35,538 nucleotides of DNA from the NCBI GenBank assembly GCA_949289855.1, contig CASEPS010000018.1, positions 1-35,538 on the forward strand, written 5' to 3'. The stretch comes from an uncultured Erysipelotrichaceae bacterium (GTDB lineage: Bacteria > Bacillota_I > Bacilli_A > Erysipelotrichales > Erysipelotrichaceae). The translations under genes and the position numbers were made by a program. The notes beneath the pieces were generated by a model. That model worked only from the letters and a program-made list of their open reading frames with translations, had not been told where the DNA came from and made no database searches. Shown here piece after piece: positions 23,770 to 34,469 of this stretch; position 1 is the stretch's first letter; every line of letters begins with the position of its first letter.

Positions 23770-25241
23770 AACTGAGTGAATTGTTTGAAAATGTACCGGA
23801 TATTGAGATCAGGGGACTGATGGCTGACAGCCGTACAAAGCGGCCGGATTCCATCTTTTTCTGCGTCAAGGGCATGATGTCTGATGGTCATCGCTTTGTT
23901 GATCAGGCAATTGCCAATGGCGCAAAGGTTATCGTGCATAGTGAACCATTGGAGAATAAGCAGGAAGGCATTGTCTATATCCGTGTGAACAATGTCATCC
24001 GTGCATTCAACCAGGTGGCAGATGCCTTCTATGGGTATCCAAGCCATGCCCTTTACATGTATGGCATTACCGGCACAAATGGCAAGTCTTCTACGGCATG
24101 TATCATCCGTGATATTCTGAATCCATATAAGAAGACAGGCTATGTCGGAACGATTTCCATTGAATATGGCAATGTCAAATTACCACCATTACTGACAACA
24201 CCGAATATTGATGATCTCCATGGCATATTGCATGAAATGCGCGATGCCGGTATGGAAGCCTGCTCTCTTGAGGCAAGTTCCATCGGTATTGAACAGGGCA
24301 GGGTGGATGCCATTGATTTCGATGTGGCAATCTTTACGAACCTCACCCATGACCACCTCGATTATCATGGAACGATGGATAAGTATTTTAAAGCCAAGAA
24401 GAGACTGTTTGACAGACTCAAGAAGGAAGCCATTGCCATTACAAATATCGATGACCCATATGGAGAGAAGATTGTTGCGGACTGTCCATGCCGCATTGCG
24501 ACATATAGTCTTACAAAGAAAGCAGATTATCAGGTCGTCAAATACCAGCTGCTCAAAGACCGTACGAAGTTTACGCTCAGAGTACGTGGCAAAGACTATG
24601 AACTGGAGACAAATCTTGTCGCAAAGTTCAATATCTACAACCTTGTGTCTGCGATTGCCGCATTGCATGAGTCTGGTATGGCAATTGAAGATATGGCGGA
24701 AGAAGTGTGCCATCTCAAGCAGATTGAAGGCCGCATGGAACGCATTGATGAAGGACAGCCTTTCAATATCATTGTTGACTTTGCCCATACACCAGATGGC
24801 ATTGAACAGATTGCCCGCTATGCTTCAGCGATTACCCCAAAAGGAAAGCGGATCATTGCCGTAACTGGCAGTGCTGGCAAACGGGATACGGAGAAGCGTG
24901 TCACATTTGGTGAAATACTCGATAAATATGCGGATATGATCATCCTGACAGAAGATGACCCGCGTGATGAAAACCCGGTAGAGATTGCGGAAGAAATTGC
25001 CTCTGGTATCAAAAAGACAAATTATATTATTGTGGAAGACCGCTATGATGCGATCAGACAGGCTGTGGAGCTGGCAGATACGGATGATACGATCATCCTG
25101 CTTGGCAAAGGAGATGAGAAATTCATCTATCGGGAGTTTGGCAGAGAGCCATATGAAGGTGATGATACGATCGCCCGTGAGGTCGTACATAAATATTATT
25201 TCCAGGATATGGATGAGGAGGATCATTATGAAACTGAGTAA
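23766..25241 (+). CDS. murE: UDP-MurNAc-tripeptide synthetase MurE
   Basis: Adds the third amino acid to the peptidoglycan stem peptide. 491 residues. N-terminal UDP-substrate domain ([19 protein letters not shown]), ATP motif [12 protein letters not shown] (100-111), [12 protein letters not shown], and the C-terminal ligand domain. The specificity motif is DDPRDENP (397-404) rather than the DNPR typical of meso-diaminopimelate enzymes, so a lysine- or neutral/other amino acid-adding type is possible; the conserved Arg is kept, so the substrate is uncertain. The start overlaps mtaB (ATGA) and the stop overlaps deoC. It is separated from ftsAZ by 3.5 kb. Confidence 0.92.
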   Translation: MKLSELFENVPDIEIRGLMADSRTKRPDSIFFCVKGMMSDGHRFVDQAIANGAKVIVHSEPLENKQEGIVYIRVNNVIRAFNQVADAFYGYPSHALYMYGITGTNGKSSTACIIRDILNPYKKTGYVGTISIEYGNVKLPPLLTTPNIDDLHGILHEMRDAGMEACSLEASSIGIEQGRVDAIDFDVAIFTNLTHDHLDYHGTMDKYFKAKKRLFDRLKKEAIAITNIDDPYGEKIVADCPCRIATYSLTKKADYQVVKYQLLKDRTKFTLRVRGKDYELETNLVAKFNIYNLVSAIAALHESGMAIEDMAEEVCHLKQIEGRMERIDEGQPFNIIVDFAHTPDGIEQIARYASAITPKGKRIIAVTGSAGKRDTEKRVTFGEILDKYADMIILTEDDPRDENPVEIAEEIASGIKKTNYIIVEDRYDAIRQAVELADTDDTIILLGKGDEKFIYREFGREPYEGDDTIAREVVHKYYFQDMDEEDHYETE

Positions 25242-25866
25242 GTACATCGATCACACATTGCTCAAGGCAGATGCTACAAAGGCAGATATTGTAAAACTCT
25301 GTGCAGAAGCAAAGGAATATGACTTTGCGTCAGTCTGTGTCAATCCATCATGGATTGATGCTGCAAAGAAGGAACTGGATGGTACAGATGTCAAAGTCTG
25401 TGTTGTCATCGGTTTCCCACTTGGTGCTATGACTTGTGAAGCCAAGGTATTCGAAGCAAAAGATGCAATTAGCAAAGGTGCAGATGAAGTGGATATGGTC
25501 ATCAATATCGGCAGGCTCAAAGATGGTGAAGATGACTATGTAAAGCATGAAATTTCTGCCATTAAAGAAGCTGTTGGTGAACATGTCCTCAAGGTAATTA
25601 TCGAAACATGTCTTTTGAGCGATGAGGAAAAGGTGCGCGCCTGTCTTGATGCTAAAGAAGCAGGTGCCGACTTTGTCAAGACAAGTACCGGTTTTTCTAC
25701 CGCTGGAGCTACCGTAGAAGATGTAGCATTGATGAAGAAGACCGTTGGCGAAGGTGTCAGTGTCAAGGCAGCCGGTGGTGTCAGAACAAAGGATGACATG
25801 ATGGCAATGATTGGAGCCGGTGCAGACAGAATTGGCACAAGCCGTGGTGTTTCTTTGATGAAGTGA
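25228..25866 (+). CDS. deoC: Deoxyribose-phosphate aldolase
   Basis: Cleaves 2-deoxyribose-5-phosphate to glyceraldehyde-3-phosphate and acetaldehyde in deoxynucleoside salvage. 212 residues from ATG 25228, chosen because GAGGAG lies just upstream and [17 protein letters not shown] is the canonical N-terminus; it overlaps murE by 14 bases. Schiff-base Lys151 is in FVKTSTGFS, Lys180 in VKAAGGVRT, and Asp89 in DEVDMVIN. Coupling with murE is unusual, since deoC normally lies with nucleoside genes. No terminator is seen after it. Confidence 0.95.
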   Translation: MKLSKYIDHTLLKADATKADIVKLCAEAKEYDFASVCVNPSWIDAAKKELDGTDVKVCVVIGFPLGAMTCEAKVFEAKDAISKGADEVDMVINIGRLKDGEDDYVKHEISAIKEAVGEHVLKVIIETCLLSDEEKVRACLDAKEAGADFVKTSTGFSTAGATVEDVALMKKTVGEGVSVKAAGGVRTKDDMMAMIGAGADRIGTSRGVSLMK

Positions 25867-25874
25867 AAAAACGA

Positions 25875-25903
25875 TTGCAATTCCCCATTTGTTTTGTTAC
25901 AAT
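25875..25903 (+). promoter_or_regulatory. Promoter of rpsU
   Basis: -35 TTGCAA (25875-25880), 17-base spacer, -10 TACAAT (25898-25903). It begins nine bases after the deoC stop. Confidence 0.75.
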
Positions 25904-25938
25904 AGCAACGTTGAAAAAACGGAGAGGGGGTTGTGGAA

Positions 25939-26121
25939 ATGGCAAGAGTCGTTGTTAAGGAAAACGAAAATCTCGATGATGCGCTGCGCAGATTCAAGCG
26001 TCAGGTATCCCGTAATGGAACCCTCGCTGAAGCACGTAAGAGAGAATATTACGTCAAGCCGGGTGTCAAGAGAAAGCTGAAGTCTGAGGCTGCCCGCAAA
26101 GCACGCAGAAGAGGCAAGTAA
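25939..26121 (+). CDS. rpsU: 30S ribosomal protein S21
   Basis: Small-subunit protein needed for initiation. 60 residues from ATG 25939; GGAGAGGGGG ends eight bases upstream, which favours this over the GTG at 25933. Sequence: [20 protein letters not shown] at the start, then [19 protein letters not shown] and a basic tail RKARRRGK. It is typical length, has its own promoter and is followed by a strong terminator. Confidence 0.97.
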   Translation: MARVVVKENENLDDALRRFKRQVSRNGTLAEARKREYYVKPGVKRKLKSEAARKARRRGK

Positions 26122-26122
26122 G

Positions 26123-26146
26123 AAGAAGCGAAAGCTTCTTTTTTTT
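26123..26146 (+). terminator. Terminator of rpsU
   Basis: AAGAAGC, GNRA-type loop GAAA, GCTTCTT, then six further Ts. Strong intrinsic terminator. A weak -10-like TACAAT at 26159-26164 follows and could start the phoH operon. Confidence 0.88.
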
Positions 26147-26194
26147 ATCTGTTTGGTCTACAATGAACGCGTACAGTTAAGGGAGGACTCTTTT

Positions 26195-27187
26195 TTGAGC
26201 GAAAAGAAAACGATAGTTCTGGAAGATCTCAATGCGGATGAAGCGTCGAATCTTCTTGGTACACAGGATAGAAATCTCAATGTGCTTGCACAATCCTTTG
26301 GATATACGATCTATTATCGTGATAATGTTTTTACCATTGAAGATTGCCCGGATGAAGTGGCACAAAAGATAGAAGAAGTATTGCATGCATTGTTGAAACA
26401 GGCAGAAAGAGGCATCAGTATTACTGAACAGGATGTTATCTATGCCTCACGGGCAGTACAGCATAATGAACCAGTTGATTTTGAAGAGTTTTCAAAGAAA
26501 ATTGTTGGCAGACTCGCCAGTGGCAAAGCCATTATGCCAAAGACGCGTGGACAGCTTGCTTTTGTCAATGCCATGGAAGAAAAGGCAATTGTCTTTGCGG
26601 TAGGACCGGCTGGTACCGGCAAGACATTTCTGGCGGTGACTGCAGCTGTTTCTGCTTTGAAAAGGGGAGATGTCAAACGCATCGTATTGACAAGGCCTGC
26701 CGTAGAAGCAGGAGAAAGCCTTGGCTTTCTGCCTGGTGACCTCAAGGAGAAAGTAGATCCTTACCTCACCCCGCTTTATGATGCATTACATGATCTTTTG
26801 GGAAGTGAACAGACAGAGAAGCTGATTGAAAAGGGAACAATTGAAATTGCCCCGCTTGCCTATATGCGTGGCAGAACATTGAATGATGCCTTTGTCATCC
26901 TTGATGAAGCACAGAATACAACCGGGCCGCAGATGAAGATGTTCCTGACCAGAATTGGTTTTCATTCCCATATGGTGATTACCGGTGATATAACCCAGAT
27001 TGATCTTTCCCCAAGGGTGGAAAGCGGACTCGTGCAGGCTTCTGCTGTATTGGAAGGTATGGAAGAAATTGCTGTTCTGCATTTCAGCAGTGATGATGTT
27101 GTCCGTCATCCGCTTGTGCAGAAGATCATTGAGCGCTATAGCGCATATGATGAACATGGAGGAAGACATGGAAATAACGATCATTAA
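26195..27187 (+). CDS. phoH: PhoH-like ATPase/RNA-associated protein
   Basis: A P-loop ATPase of the PhoH family, linked with YbeY and RNA metabolism. 330 residues starting with TTG at 26195, chosen because GGGAGG lies eight bases upstream and the protein then begins (M)SEKKTIVLEDLNADE; a longer frame from 26153 has no ribosome site. Features: N-terminal KH-like region, Walker A GPAGTGKTFLAV, Walker B FVILDEAQNTT and the conserved MFLTRIGFHSHMVITGDITQIDLS. It overlaps ybeY by 20 bases. The pgpH gene often between these two is absent. Confidence 0.93.
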   Translation: MSEKKTIVLEDLNADEASNLLGTQDRNLNVLAQSFGYTIYYRDNVFTIEDCPDEVAQKIEEVLHALLKQAERGISITEQDVIYASRAVQHNEPVDFEEFSKKIVGRLASGKAIMPKTRGQLAFVNAMEEKAIVFAVGPAGTGKTFLAVTAAVSALKRGDVKRIVLTRPAVEAGESLGFLPGDLKEKVDPYLTPLYDALHDLLGSEQTEKLIEKGTIEIAPLAYMRGRTLNDAFVILDEAQNTTGPQMKMFLTRIGFHSHMVITGDITQIDLSPRVESGLVQASAVLEGMEEIAVLHFSSDDVVRHPLVQKIIERYSAYDEHGGRHGNNDH

Positions 27188-27623
27188 CCGCACAAATGCA
27201 GATCTTGATGAATATGCGGCTTTCTTTGAAAGGATTGCCGCTAATGCGGAAAAGGTATTGGATATTCAAGAGACATGTGAGATCAGTGTCACATTTGTAC
27301 GTTCCCGCACAATTCATACCATCAACCGTGACTATCGGGGCATTGACAGACCGACAGATGTGATCAGCTTTGCCATCAATGATGTGCCAGAGCTTCTGGA
27401 TACTGGTGAAAGGGATCTCGGGGATCTGTTCATCAATATTGATTATGCAAAGCGGCAGGCAAAGGAATATGGACATTCCTATAAACGGGAGATGGGCTTC
27501 CTTTTCACACATGGTCTCTTGCATTGCCTTGGGTATGACCATATGACAAAACCGGACGAAGAAGAGATGTTTGCCCTGCAGAAAGAGATCCTTGATCCTC
27601 TGGTGACACGCGATGAAGAATAA
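27168..27623 (+). CDS. ybeY: Endoribonuclease/rRNA maturation factor YbeY
   Basis: Zinc-dependent RNase required for 16S rRNA 3'-end maturation and ribosome quality control. 151 residues from ATG 27168, preceded by GGAGGAA; the frame extends upstream inside phoH but without a better start. The metal site HGLLHCLGYDH is present, as are NRDYRGIDRPTDVISFA and the acidic ERDLGDLFI. Overlaps both phoH and dgkA. Confidence 0.96.
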   Translation: MEITIINRTNADLDEYAAFFERIAANAEKVLDIQETCEISVTFVRSRTIHTINRDYRGIDRPTDVISFAINDVPELLDTGERDLGDLFINIDYAKRQAKEYGHSYKREMGFLFTHGLLHCLGYDHMTKPDEEEMFALQKEILDPLVTRDEE

Positions 27624-27951
27624 GTTTGCATTTGCCTTCCAGGGGATTGTGACAGGTCTTCGCCACCGTTCGATCATCATTCAGTTCCTGCTTGGTTTCC
27701 TTGCCATACTGGCAGGTTTTGCATTGCAATTGACAAGTGGGGAATGGATAGCGGTAGTGCTTGCAATTGTGATGGTCATTGCAGCAGAGATGCTCAATAC
27801 GTGTATTGAGCTTTTATGTGATATGTATACAAGAGAATACAATGAGATGATCAAAGCTATCAAGGATATTGCGGCAGGGGCAGTTCTTGTGATATCGCTT
27901 GGTGCCCTTGTGACAGCGATGATCATTTTGTTTCGTCATTTTGGAGGATAA
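27613..27951 (+). CDS. dgkA: Diacylglycerol/undecaprenol kinase DgkA family
   Basis: Small integral membrane kinase; in Gram-positives the substrate is mainly undecaprenol. 112 residues with three hydrophobic segments (IIIQFLLGFLAILAGFAL, IAVVLAIVMVIAAEML, AVLVISLGALVTAMIILF). The conserved active-site text AEMLNTCIELLCDM and KAIKDIAAGAVL holds the catalytic Glu and Asn residues. Overlaps the ybeY end by 11 bases and sits three bases before cdd. Confidence 0.95.
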   Translation: MKNKFAFAFQGIVTGLRHRSIIIQFLLGFLAILAGFALQLTSGEWIAVVLAIVMVIAAEMLNTCIELLCDMYTREYNEMIKAIKDIAAGAVLVISLGALVTAMIILFRHFGG

Positions 27952-27954
27952 ACT

Positions 27955-28356
27955 ATGAATCGTGAACAGTTGATACAGGAAGCGTTCAAGGCGATGAAAA
28001 ATGCCTATGCGCCATATTCCAATTACCATGTCGGGGCTGCAGTTCTGACAACAGATGACCATGTAACATATGGTGCCAATATTGAAAATGCTTCCTTTGG
28101 AGCGACAAATTGTGCTGAAAGAAGTGCGATCTTTGCGGCTTATTCGCTTGGTTATCGCAAAGCGGATATCAAAGCTATCGCCATTGTGTCAGATGGTGAT
28201 CGCATCGGTACACCATGTGGCATATGCCGTCAGGTGCTCAGTGAACTCTTAAACCAGGATACACCGATCTATCTTTCCAATGGAAAGGATACGATGGATA
28301 CAACGATCAGTGAATTATTGCCGATGCAGTTTTCAGAAACGGATGTGAAGAGATGA
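27955..28356 (+). CDS. cdd: Cytidine deaminase
   Basis: Deaminates cytidine and deoxycytidine in pyrimidine salvage. 133 residues. Zinc ligands C53, C88, C91 and catalytic Glu55 in TNCAERSA and PCGICRQVL; also YHVGAAV and ANIENAS. The zinc ligand is Cys (CAE), as in homotetrameric Firmicutes enzymes. Ribosome site GGAGG within the dgkA end. Overlaps era by four bases. Confidence 0.97.
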   Translation: MNREQLIQEAFKAMKNAYAPYSNYHVGAAVLTTDDHVTYGANIENASFGATNCAERSAIFAAYSLGYRKADIKAIAIVSDGDRIGTPCGICRQVLSELLNQDTPIYLSNGKDTMDTTISELLPMQFSETDVKR

Positions 28357-29243
28357 GAAGTGGATTTGTAGCCCTTGCCGGCAGGCCAAATGCCGGTAAA
28401 AGTACATTGATTAATGCCCTGGTTGGCGAAAAGGTTGCCATTGTTTCTGAAAAGGCACAGACAACCCGCAGTGAGATCCGCGGTATTTATACAGACCATG
28501 ACTGCCAGATTGTCTTTACCGATACCCCTGGTATTCATAAGCCATTGGACAGACTTGGCGTACGGATGAACAAGGAAAGCAAGGATGTCATGATGGGCGT
28601 GGACCTCATCTATCTTGTGGTGGATGGTTCTGTTCCATTTGCACAGGGTGATGAATTTGTGCTGAACATGGTCAAAAATGCCGATGTGCCAGCTTTCCTC
28701 ATCATGAACAAGGTGGACCGCCTTTCCAAAGAGAAGATTCTCATCAATCTGCGGTCCTGGCAGGAGCGTCATGACTTTGCGGAGTTCTTCCCGCTCAGTG
28801 CCAAGTTTGACCGTTCCTTTGATGAACTGATCAGGGTGACAGCTTCTTATCTGCCGGAAGGGGATATGCTCTATCCGACGGATATTGTTTCTGACAGCAC
28901 GGAAAACTTCCGCATTGCGGAAATCATCCGCGAAAAGATTCTCATCTGTACGGAACAGGAAGTACCACATGCTTCTGCGGTAATCATTGAATCAAAGAAG
29001 TTTTCAAAAAAGGGCTGTGAAATCCAGGCAATGATTCTTGTGGAGAAGAGCGGCCAGAAGGGTATTCTCATCGGTAAAGGCGGCAGTATGCTGAAGCGGA
29101 TTGGTTCTATGGCCCGCAATGATATCGAAAAACTGCTCGGTACACATGTCTATCTCTCTTTGTTTGTAAGAGTGGAAGATGACTGGCGTTCCAAGGATGC
29201 CCGCATCAGTGAATTTGGGTATGGAGGTGCATTCCGTGACTGA
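28353..29243 (+). CDS. era: GTPase Era
   Basis: Ribosome-assembly GTPase that binds the 3' end of 16S rRNA. 296 residues. G1 GRPNAGKST (10-18), G3 DTPGIHKP, G4 NKVD, G5 in PLSAKFD; C-terminal KH domain with the RNA-binding loop GKGGSMLKRIG. The ATG overlaps the cdd stop and its end overlaps recO by eight bases. Confidence 0.97.
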   Translation: MRSGFVALAGRPNAGKSTLINALVGEKVAIVSEKAQTTRSEIRGIYTDHDCQIVFTDTPGIHKPLDRLGVRMNKESKDVMMGVDLIYLVVDGSVPFAQGDEFVLNMVKNADVPAFLIMNKVDRLSKEKILINLRSWQERHDFAEFFPLSAKFDRSFDELIRVTASYLPEGDMLYPTDIVSDSTENFRIAEIIREKILICTEQEVPHASAVIIESKKFSKKGCEIQAMILVEKSGQKGILIGKGGSMLKRIGSMARNDIEKLLGTHVYLSLFVRVEDDWRSKDARISEFGYGGAFRD

Positions 29244-29991
29244 TGTGACGGATGCCTTCATTCTGAAACAGAGTGATTATCGGGAGAGTGATGTGCTCAT
29301 GACTGTTCTTTCCAAAGACTATGGAAAGATCAGTTTTATTGTGCCCGGGGCAAGAAAGCCAAAGAGCCATAATGCTTTGCATATCCAGCCTCTCAGCGAA
29401 GTACAGCTCATTTTTGAATACCGTGAGGGAAAGACGTTGTTTCGCGCGCGTTCTGCGCACACGCTTTCCCTTTTCCGTCATATGCGCAATGATCTGTTGC
29501 TGACGGCATGTGCCGGGGTGATTGCGGAAGTGATGGATGCTTTGACTTATGAAAACGAAGAGAAGAATGAAGAAGAATATGCTTTGTTAAAGGCAGCTTT
29601 CAGCGCGCTTGATGAAGGTTGTGATGCAAATACGGTGCTCGCCCTGTATCTCAGCGATATGCTGCGGCTTTTTGGCAGTGCACCAGATGTGGATGAATGT
29701 ACAATTTGTGGTTCAAAGGCTGTCAGTGCATTAAGTACAGAACATGGTGGTTTTCTCTGTAAAAGGCATGCCGGGGCGTATGGCGTGCCACTGATGGATA
29801 AAGAAGATCTGCTGCGGTTTCGGATACTTGTCAAAGCAGGTATGGAAAGATTGAGAGATGTAGAGGCGCATCATAAGGCACAGTTTTGCGATGTACAGGT
29901 GCTCGTTGCCTTTGTAAAACGCTATACTGGCACAAATATTCGTTCTTTTGCCTTTTTTCAGTCTGTTTCACATTTGAATCGTGACAGATGA
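29236..29991 (+). CDS. recO: DNA repair protein RecO
   Basis: Recombination mediator that helps load RecA onto SSB-coated DNA. 251 residues starting with GTG at 29236; GGAGGTG six bases upstream supports this start and the in-frame extension into era is rejected. N-terminal OB domain (TDAFILKQSDYRESDVLMTV), then helical region with a zinc finger CTICG...CKRHAGAYG. It overlaps era by eight bases and its 3' end contains the promoter for glyS. Confidence 0.92.
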   Translation: MTDVTDAFILKQSDYRESDVLMTVLSKDYGKISFIVPGARKPKSHNALHIQPLSEVQLIFEYREGKTLFRARSAHTLSLFRHMRNDLLLTACAGVIAEVMDALTYENEEKNEEEYALLKAAFSALDEGCDANTVLALYLSDMLRLFGSAPDVDECTICGSKAVSALSTEHGGFLCKRHAGAYGVPLMDKEDLLRFRILVKAGMERLRDVEAHHKAQFCDVQVLVAFVKRYTGTNIRSFAFFQSVSHLNRDR

Positions 29992-30002
29992 AGTGCTATA
30001 CT
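29974..30002 (+). promoter_or_regulatory. Promoter of glyS inside the recO 3' end
   Basis: -35 TTGAAT (29974-29979), 17-base spacer, extended -10 TGC-TATACT (29997-30002). The leader to the glyS ATG is only about 35 bases, too short for a T-box riboswitch. Confidence 0.7.
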
Positions 30003-30043
30003 GCTAACGTTTACGAGTGTATTTTGATCAAGGGGGTAAAGTT

Positions 30044-31426
30044 ATGGACAAGGAAAAAACATTTGACCTCATCGTGTCGCATGCCAAGAATACAGGCTTT
30101 GTATTCCAGGGCTCTGAGATCTATGGTGGTCTCAGCAACACATGGGATTTTGGCCCATATGGGGTTATGTTGAAGGATAATATCAAGAAGGCCTGGCAGA
30201 AGAAATTTATCCAGGAAGACCCGAACAATGTAGAAATCCAGGCTGCGATTCTCATGAATCCACGTGTCTGGGAGGCTTCTGGCCATCTCAAGAGTTTTTC
30301 CGATCCGCTCATGGATTGCAAAAACTGCCATACAAGACATCGTGCTGACCATCTGATTGAAGAATGGTCTCATGGTGAAGTTTCACCAGAAGGCTGGAGT
30401 AATGAAGAGATGGAGAGATTCATCAAAGATAACAATATTGCCTGCCCGGATTGCGGCAGTCATGACTTTACTTCCATCCGCAATTTCAACCTGATGTTCA
30501 AGACATTCCAGGGTATTGTCGAAGATGGCAAGAGCACCATTTATCTGCGTCCGGAAACTGCCCAGGGCATGTTTGTGGATTTCAAGAATGTACAGCGTGC
30601 ATACCGCAAGAAGCTGCCATTTGGCATTGGCCAGATCGGCAAGTCCTTCCGTAATGAAATCACACCTGGCAATTTCATTTTCCGTACCCGTGAGTTTGAA
30701 CAGATGGAAATGGAATTCTTCTGCAAACCTGGTGAGGATGATAACTGGTTTACATACTGGAGACAGTTCTGCATGGACTGGATTCTCTCCCTTGGGGCAG
30801 TAAAGGAAAACCTGCGTTTCCGTGACCATGCCAAGGAAGAATTGAGTTTCTATTCCAAGGCAACAACGGATATTGAATACAAGTTCCCATGGGGCTGGGG
30901 TGAGCTCTGGGGTATTGCGGACCGTACAGACTATGACCTTTCCCAGCATCAGGAATTCTCTGGCAAGGATCTGACTTACCTTGATCCTGTCACAAATGAG
31001 AAGTACATTCCTTATGTTGTTGAACCGGCAGTTGGTGTAGAAAGACTGTTTTTGATGTTCTTCTCCGATGCCTATGATGAAGAACAGCTTGAAAATGGCG
31101 ATACCCGTATCGTTATGCATTTCCATCCTGTACTTGCGCCTGTCAAGGCAGCTGTTCTTCCACTCAAGAAGAAGGCACACAGCGAAAAGGCACAGGAGAT
31201 TTATAAGTCACTGAGCTATGACTTTACAGTCAGCTATGATGATGCTGGTTCCATTGGCAAGCGTTACCGCCGCCAGGATGAAATTGGTACACTGTATTGC
31301 ATCACCGTCGATGATCAGACGCTTGTTGATGGTACAGTGACATTGCGCAACCGCGATACGATGGAACAGGAAAGACTGACGGTAGAGGAAATCCGCACAA
31401 AGATCACAAAGGAAATCCGTTTCTAG
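30044..31426 (+). CDS. glyS: Glycyl-tRNA synthetase, single-chain dimeric type
   Basis: Class II synthetase attaching glycine to tRNA-Gly. 460 residues from ATG 30044, with AGGGGG upstream; the in-frame start at 30017 lacks a good site. Motifs: [20 protein letters not shown], zinc-like CKNC...[47 protein letters not shown] and the C-terminal anticodon-binding domain ([12 protein letters not shown]). This is the alpha-2 type found in some Firmicutes and mollicutes, not the alpha2beta2 GlyQ/GlyS of B. subtilis. Confidence 0.96.
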   Translation: MDKEKTFDLIVSHAKNTGFVFQGSEIYGGLSNTWDFGPYGVMLKDNIKKAWQKKFIQEDPNNVEIQAAILMNPRVWEASGHLKSFSDPLMDCKNCHTRHRADHLIEEWSHGEVSPEGWSNEEMERFIKDNNIACPDCGSHDFTSIRNFNLMFKTFQGIVEDGKSTIYLRPETAQGMFVDFKNVQRAYRKKLPFGIGQIGKSFRNEITPGNFIFRTREFEQMEMEFFCKPGEDDNWFTYWRQFCMDWILSLGAVKENLRFRDHAKEELSFYSKATTDIEYKFPWGWGELWGIADRTDYDLSQHQEFSGKDLTYLDPVTNEKYIPYVVEPAVGVERLFLMFFSDAYDEEQLENGDTRIVMHFHPVLAPVKAAVLPLKKKAHSEKAQEIYKSLSYDFTVSYDDAGSIGKRYRRQDEIGTLYCITVDDQTLVDGTVTLRNRDTMEQERLTVEEIRTKITKEIRF

Positions 31427-31438
31427 GAGAGTTGACGA

Positions 31439-33190
31439 ATGCCGTATTATTCCGAAGAGGAACTGAATGCGCTGCGCGCCAAAGCTGATATCGTGGATGT
31501 GATATCCCATTACGTGCAGGTACAGAAAAAAGGCAGGACATATCGTGCCGTCTGTCCATTTCATGATGACCATGATCCTTCCATGCACATCAACCCGGAC
31601 ATGCAGATCTATAAATGCTTTGTCTGTGGGGCAGGTGGTAACGTCTTTGGCTTTGTACAGAACTATGAGAAGGTTTCCTTCCCGGAAGCTGTTGAAAAGG
31701 TCGCTGATCTTGTCGGCTTTACCCTTTCTGAAAGACCTTCTGTGACCACGCAGCAGATGGATCCCTATCGTGAATCGATGTACAGGATATTGAATGATTC
31801 TATCCAGTATATGATGTATGAGCTGAGCGGTGAAAAGGGCAGAAGGATGAAGGAATATCTGTATGAGCGCGGCATTGATGATGCGCTCATCAACAGGTTC
31901 AACATCGGCTTTAATCCGGATGGAGATGCTCTGTACCGCTTCCTGCATGCCAAGGGATATGAAGACAGGGACATGGTAGATGTCAATGTTATCCGCCTCT
32001 TGCAGGATGGATTCCATGATGTCTTCGCCAACAGGATAACCTTTCCGATTCATGATGCACATGGTCATCCGGTTGGTTTCAGTGCAAGGACACTTGATAA
32101 AAACAATCCTTCCAAGTACATCAATACAACAGAGACGGAGCTGTATGTCAAAGGAAGGCTTGTATACAATGCGCACCGTGCTGCTTCAATGGCAAGGCGG
32201 GAAGGCAAAATCTATGTCACAGAAGGGGTGACCGATGTCATTGCTTTTGCGAGGACCGGCGTTGACAATGTTGTCGCAACACTTGGTACATCGTGTACCA
32301 ATGAACAGCTTTCTCTGATTCGTCATCTCGCCCCGCATATTGTGTTCTGCTATGATGGGGATAATGCCGGTCAGAATGCGACATGGCGGGCGGTGCAGAT
32401 GGCAAGAAGCCTTGGGGCTGAGGTCAGCGTCATCCGCAATGATACCGGTCTTGACCCGGATGAAATTGTGCGCCGCGATGGTAATGAGGCATTGTTAAAG
32501 CTTCTCGAAAAAGAAGTGACATGGATGGAATTTTACCTGCAATATGAAAAAAGCCGCACGAACCTCTCCTCTTATCTGGAAAAGAAGGAGTTCATTGAGA
32601 AGGTGCAAAGTGAGTTCAGCACGCTCGATGATACAGACCGCCGGTATTTTACGGAACAGCTTTCCGAAATTACCGGTATCCGTCTTGAATTTATTCCGCA
32701 GAGTACAAGGGTGCGGGAGAGGGCAATGCGTCCGGTCCGCACATCCATCGTACAGGGAATTACCCAGGCAGAAGATCAGATTCTCATCATGATGATGAAA
32801 TCTCCCTCTGCCGCAAGAATCTTTGAAGATGAACTCGGTTATCTGATTGATCCGGTGCATCAAAGGGCATCTGTATTGATACTGGAAAAAATCCACCGCA
32901 ATGGAAAGGTGGATGTTGTCAGTCTGCTCGATGAAACAGAAGATCATGAAGTCAATTCACTGCTCACATCACTTGTCTCTTCTCCCTATTACAACCTTTC
33001 CTATGATGAAATGATGTTAAAGGGGGCATTGCGCAAGGTGCAGATCACCTGGCTTAAAAACCAGGCCGAAGCCTATAAGAAAGATCTTGCTTCGTCACTT
33101 AGTGATGAAACACGCAAAGTGATGATGAAACAATATACAGAATGTGTAAGTCAGCTCAGGAGGTATATCGATGAAGAAAACCACAAATGA
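31439..33190 (+). CDS. dnaG: DNA primase
   Basis: Synthesises RNA primers for replication. 583 residues. CHC2 zinc domain with C39, H42, C60, C63 ([21 protein letters not shown]); catalytic core ending in the Toprim domain with EGVTDVIAF, and [12 protein letters not shown]; a helical C-terminal domain that normally binds the replicative helicase. AGGAG precedes the ATG, 12 bases after glyS. Overlaps rpoD by 20 bases, the classical macromolecular synthesis pair. Confidence 0.97.
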   Translation: MPYYSEEELNALRAKADIVDVISHYVQVQKKGRTYRAVCPFHDDHDPSMHINPDMQIYKCFVCGAGGNVFGFVQNYEKVSFPEAVEKVADLVGFTLSERPSVTTQQMDPYRESMYRILNDSIQYMMYELSGEKGRRMKEYLYERGIDDALINRFNIGFNPDGDALYRFLHAKGYEDRDMVDVNVIRLLQDGFHDVFANRITFPIHDAHGHPVGFSARTLDKNNPSKYINTTETELYVKGRLVYNAHRAASMARREGKIYVTEGVTDVIAFARTGVDNVVATLGTSCTNEQLSLIRHLAPHIVFCYDGDNAGQNATWRAVQMARSLGAEVSVIRNDTGLDPDEIVRRDGNEALLKLLEKEVTWMEFYLQYEKSRTNLSSYLEKKEFIEKVQSEFSTLDDTDRRYFTEQLSEITGIRLEFIPQSTRVRERAMRPVRTSIVQGITQAEDQILIMMMKSPSAARIFEDELGYLIDPVHQRASVLILEKIHRNGKVDVVSLLDETEDHEVNSLLTSLVSSPYYNLSYDEMMLKGALRKVQITWLKNQAEAYKKDLASSLSDETRKVMMKQYTECVSQLRRYIDEENHK

Positions 33191-34469
33191 ACAAAAAAAG
33201 AAAGCATCCCGTTCAACAAAAGAGGAAGCTTTGACACCTATGCAGCAGTCTGCGATCGAAGTCTATAAGAAAAATGGCAAAGTGAAGGAACTGAAAACGC
33301 TCGATGAGCTGAAGGAAGATTATCTTTCCCTTTATCATTCCACAGGCTCTCTGTACCAGAAAGATGTCATGGATTCCCTGGAAAAGCTTGCCCTTTCCGA
33401 TGATGAAATGGATGCGCTCTGGGACTGGTTCAGCGCAAATGATATCGAAATTTCTGAAGATGAAGATATCGTTGAGGAAATTACACCAGAAGAAGAGGAA
33501 GTGGAAGAAGTTGAACTGGATGATAATCTCGATTCCAGTATTGATGAGCGCAATGATGAGGATGAAGATGATGAGATGGACATTCTCAGAAAGCGTTATG
33601 CACCAGAAGAGCTGACAACGACCAATACGGCAGTTCAGCTCAACGACCCGGTCAAGATGTATCTCAAGGAAATCGGTCGTGTACCGCTGTTGAAACCGGA
33701 AGATGAACCGGAAATTGCCAAGCGTATTGAAGAAGGTGATGAAGAAGCCAAGAATATTCTGATTTCTTCCAACCTCCGTCTGGTTGTCTCCATTGCCAAG
33801 AAATATGTTGGCAGAGGCATGTTATTCCTGGATCTCATCCAGGAAGGCAATATGGGTCTTGTCAAGGCAGTGGAAAAGTTTGATTATACAAAGGGTTTCA
33901 AATTCTCCACCTATGCAACATGGTGGATCCGCCAGGCTATTACAAGAGCGATTGCCGATCAGGCAAGAACCATCCGTATTCCGGTACATATGGTAGAAAC
34001 CATCAATAAGCTGACCCGTGTACAAAGACAGCTTGTACAGGAACTTGGCAGAGATCCGAGTGCTGAGGAAATCAGTGCCCGCATGGATGGTGTAACACCA
34101 GAAAAGGTAAGGGAGATCCAGAAGATTGCCCTTGAACCTGTTTCTCTTGAAACACCGATTGGTGAAGAGGATGACTCCCATCTTGGTGACTTCATTGAAG
34201 ATAAAGATGCTATGTCACCGGATGAATATGCCAATAACCAGCTTTTGAAAGATGAAATCAACAATGTTCTCTCCGGTCTTACTGAACGTGAAGAGAAGGT
34301 GCTTCGTCTCAGATTTGGTCTTTATGATGGCAGAACAAGAACACTGGAAGAAGTTGGACGGGAGTTCAATGTCACCCGTGAAAGAATCCGTCAGATTGAA
34401 GCCAAGGCATTGCGCAAGCTGAAGCATCCAACCCGCTCAAAGAGACTCAAGGATTTCTTTGACCGGTGA
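33171..34469 (+). CDS. rpoD: Primary RNA polymerase sigma factor (sigma-70/SigA)
   Basis: Housekeeping sigma factor. 432 residues. Basic N-terminus, region 1.1 followed by a very acidic stretch ([18 protein letters not shown] and DEDEDDEMD), region 1.2 ([17 protein letters not shown]), region 2.4 with the -10 recognition helix ([20 protein letters not shown]), region 3 and region 4.2 ([20 protein letters not shown]). The consensus -10/-35 boxes elsewhere in the window suit this factor. GGAGG lies inside the end of dnaG. The stop overlaps trmK (GTGA). Confidence 0.98.
   Translation: MKKTTNEQKKKASRSTKEEALTPMQQSAIEVYKKNGKVKELKTLDELKEDYLSLYHSTGSLYQKDVMDSLEKLALSDDEMDALWDWFSANDIEISEDEDIVEEITPEEEEVEEVELDDNLDSSIDERNDEDEDDEMDILRKRYAPEELTTTNTAVQLNDPVKMYLKEIGRVPLLKPEDEPEIAKRIEEGDEEAKNILISSNLRLVVSIAKKYVGRGMLFLDLIQEGNMGLVKAVEKFDYTKGFKFSTYATWWIRQAITRAIADQARTIRIPVHMVETINKLTRVQRQLVQELGRDPSAEEISARMDGVTPEKVREIQKIALEPVSLETPIGEEDDSHLGDFIEDKDAMSPDEYANNQLLKDEINNVLSGLTEREEKVLRLRFGLYDGRTRTLEEVGREFNVTRERIRQIEAKALRKLKHPTRSKRLKDFFDR

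Noticed and set aside
29992-30043. T-box riboswitch before glyS
   Set aside because: The promoter in the recO end leaves a leader of about 35 bases, far too short.
31208-32176. Antisense open frame opposite glyS/dnaG (322 codons)
   Set aside because: It is a shadow of two well-conserved genes with no supporting start signals.
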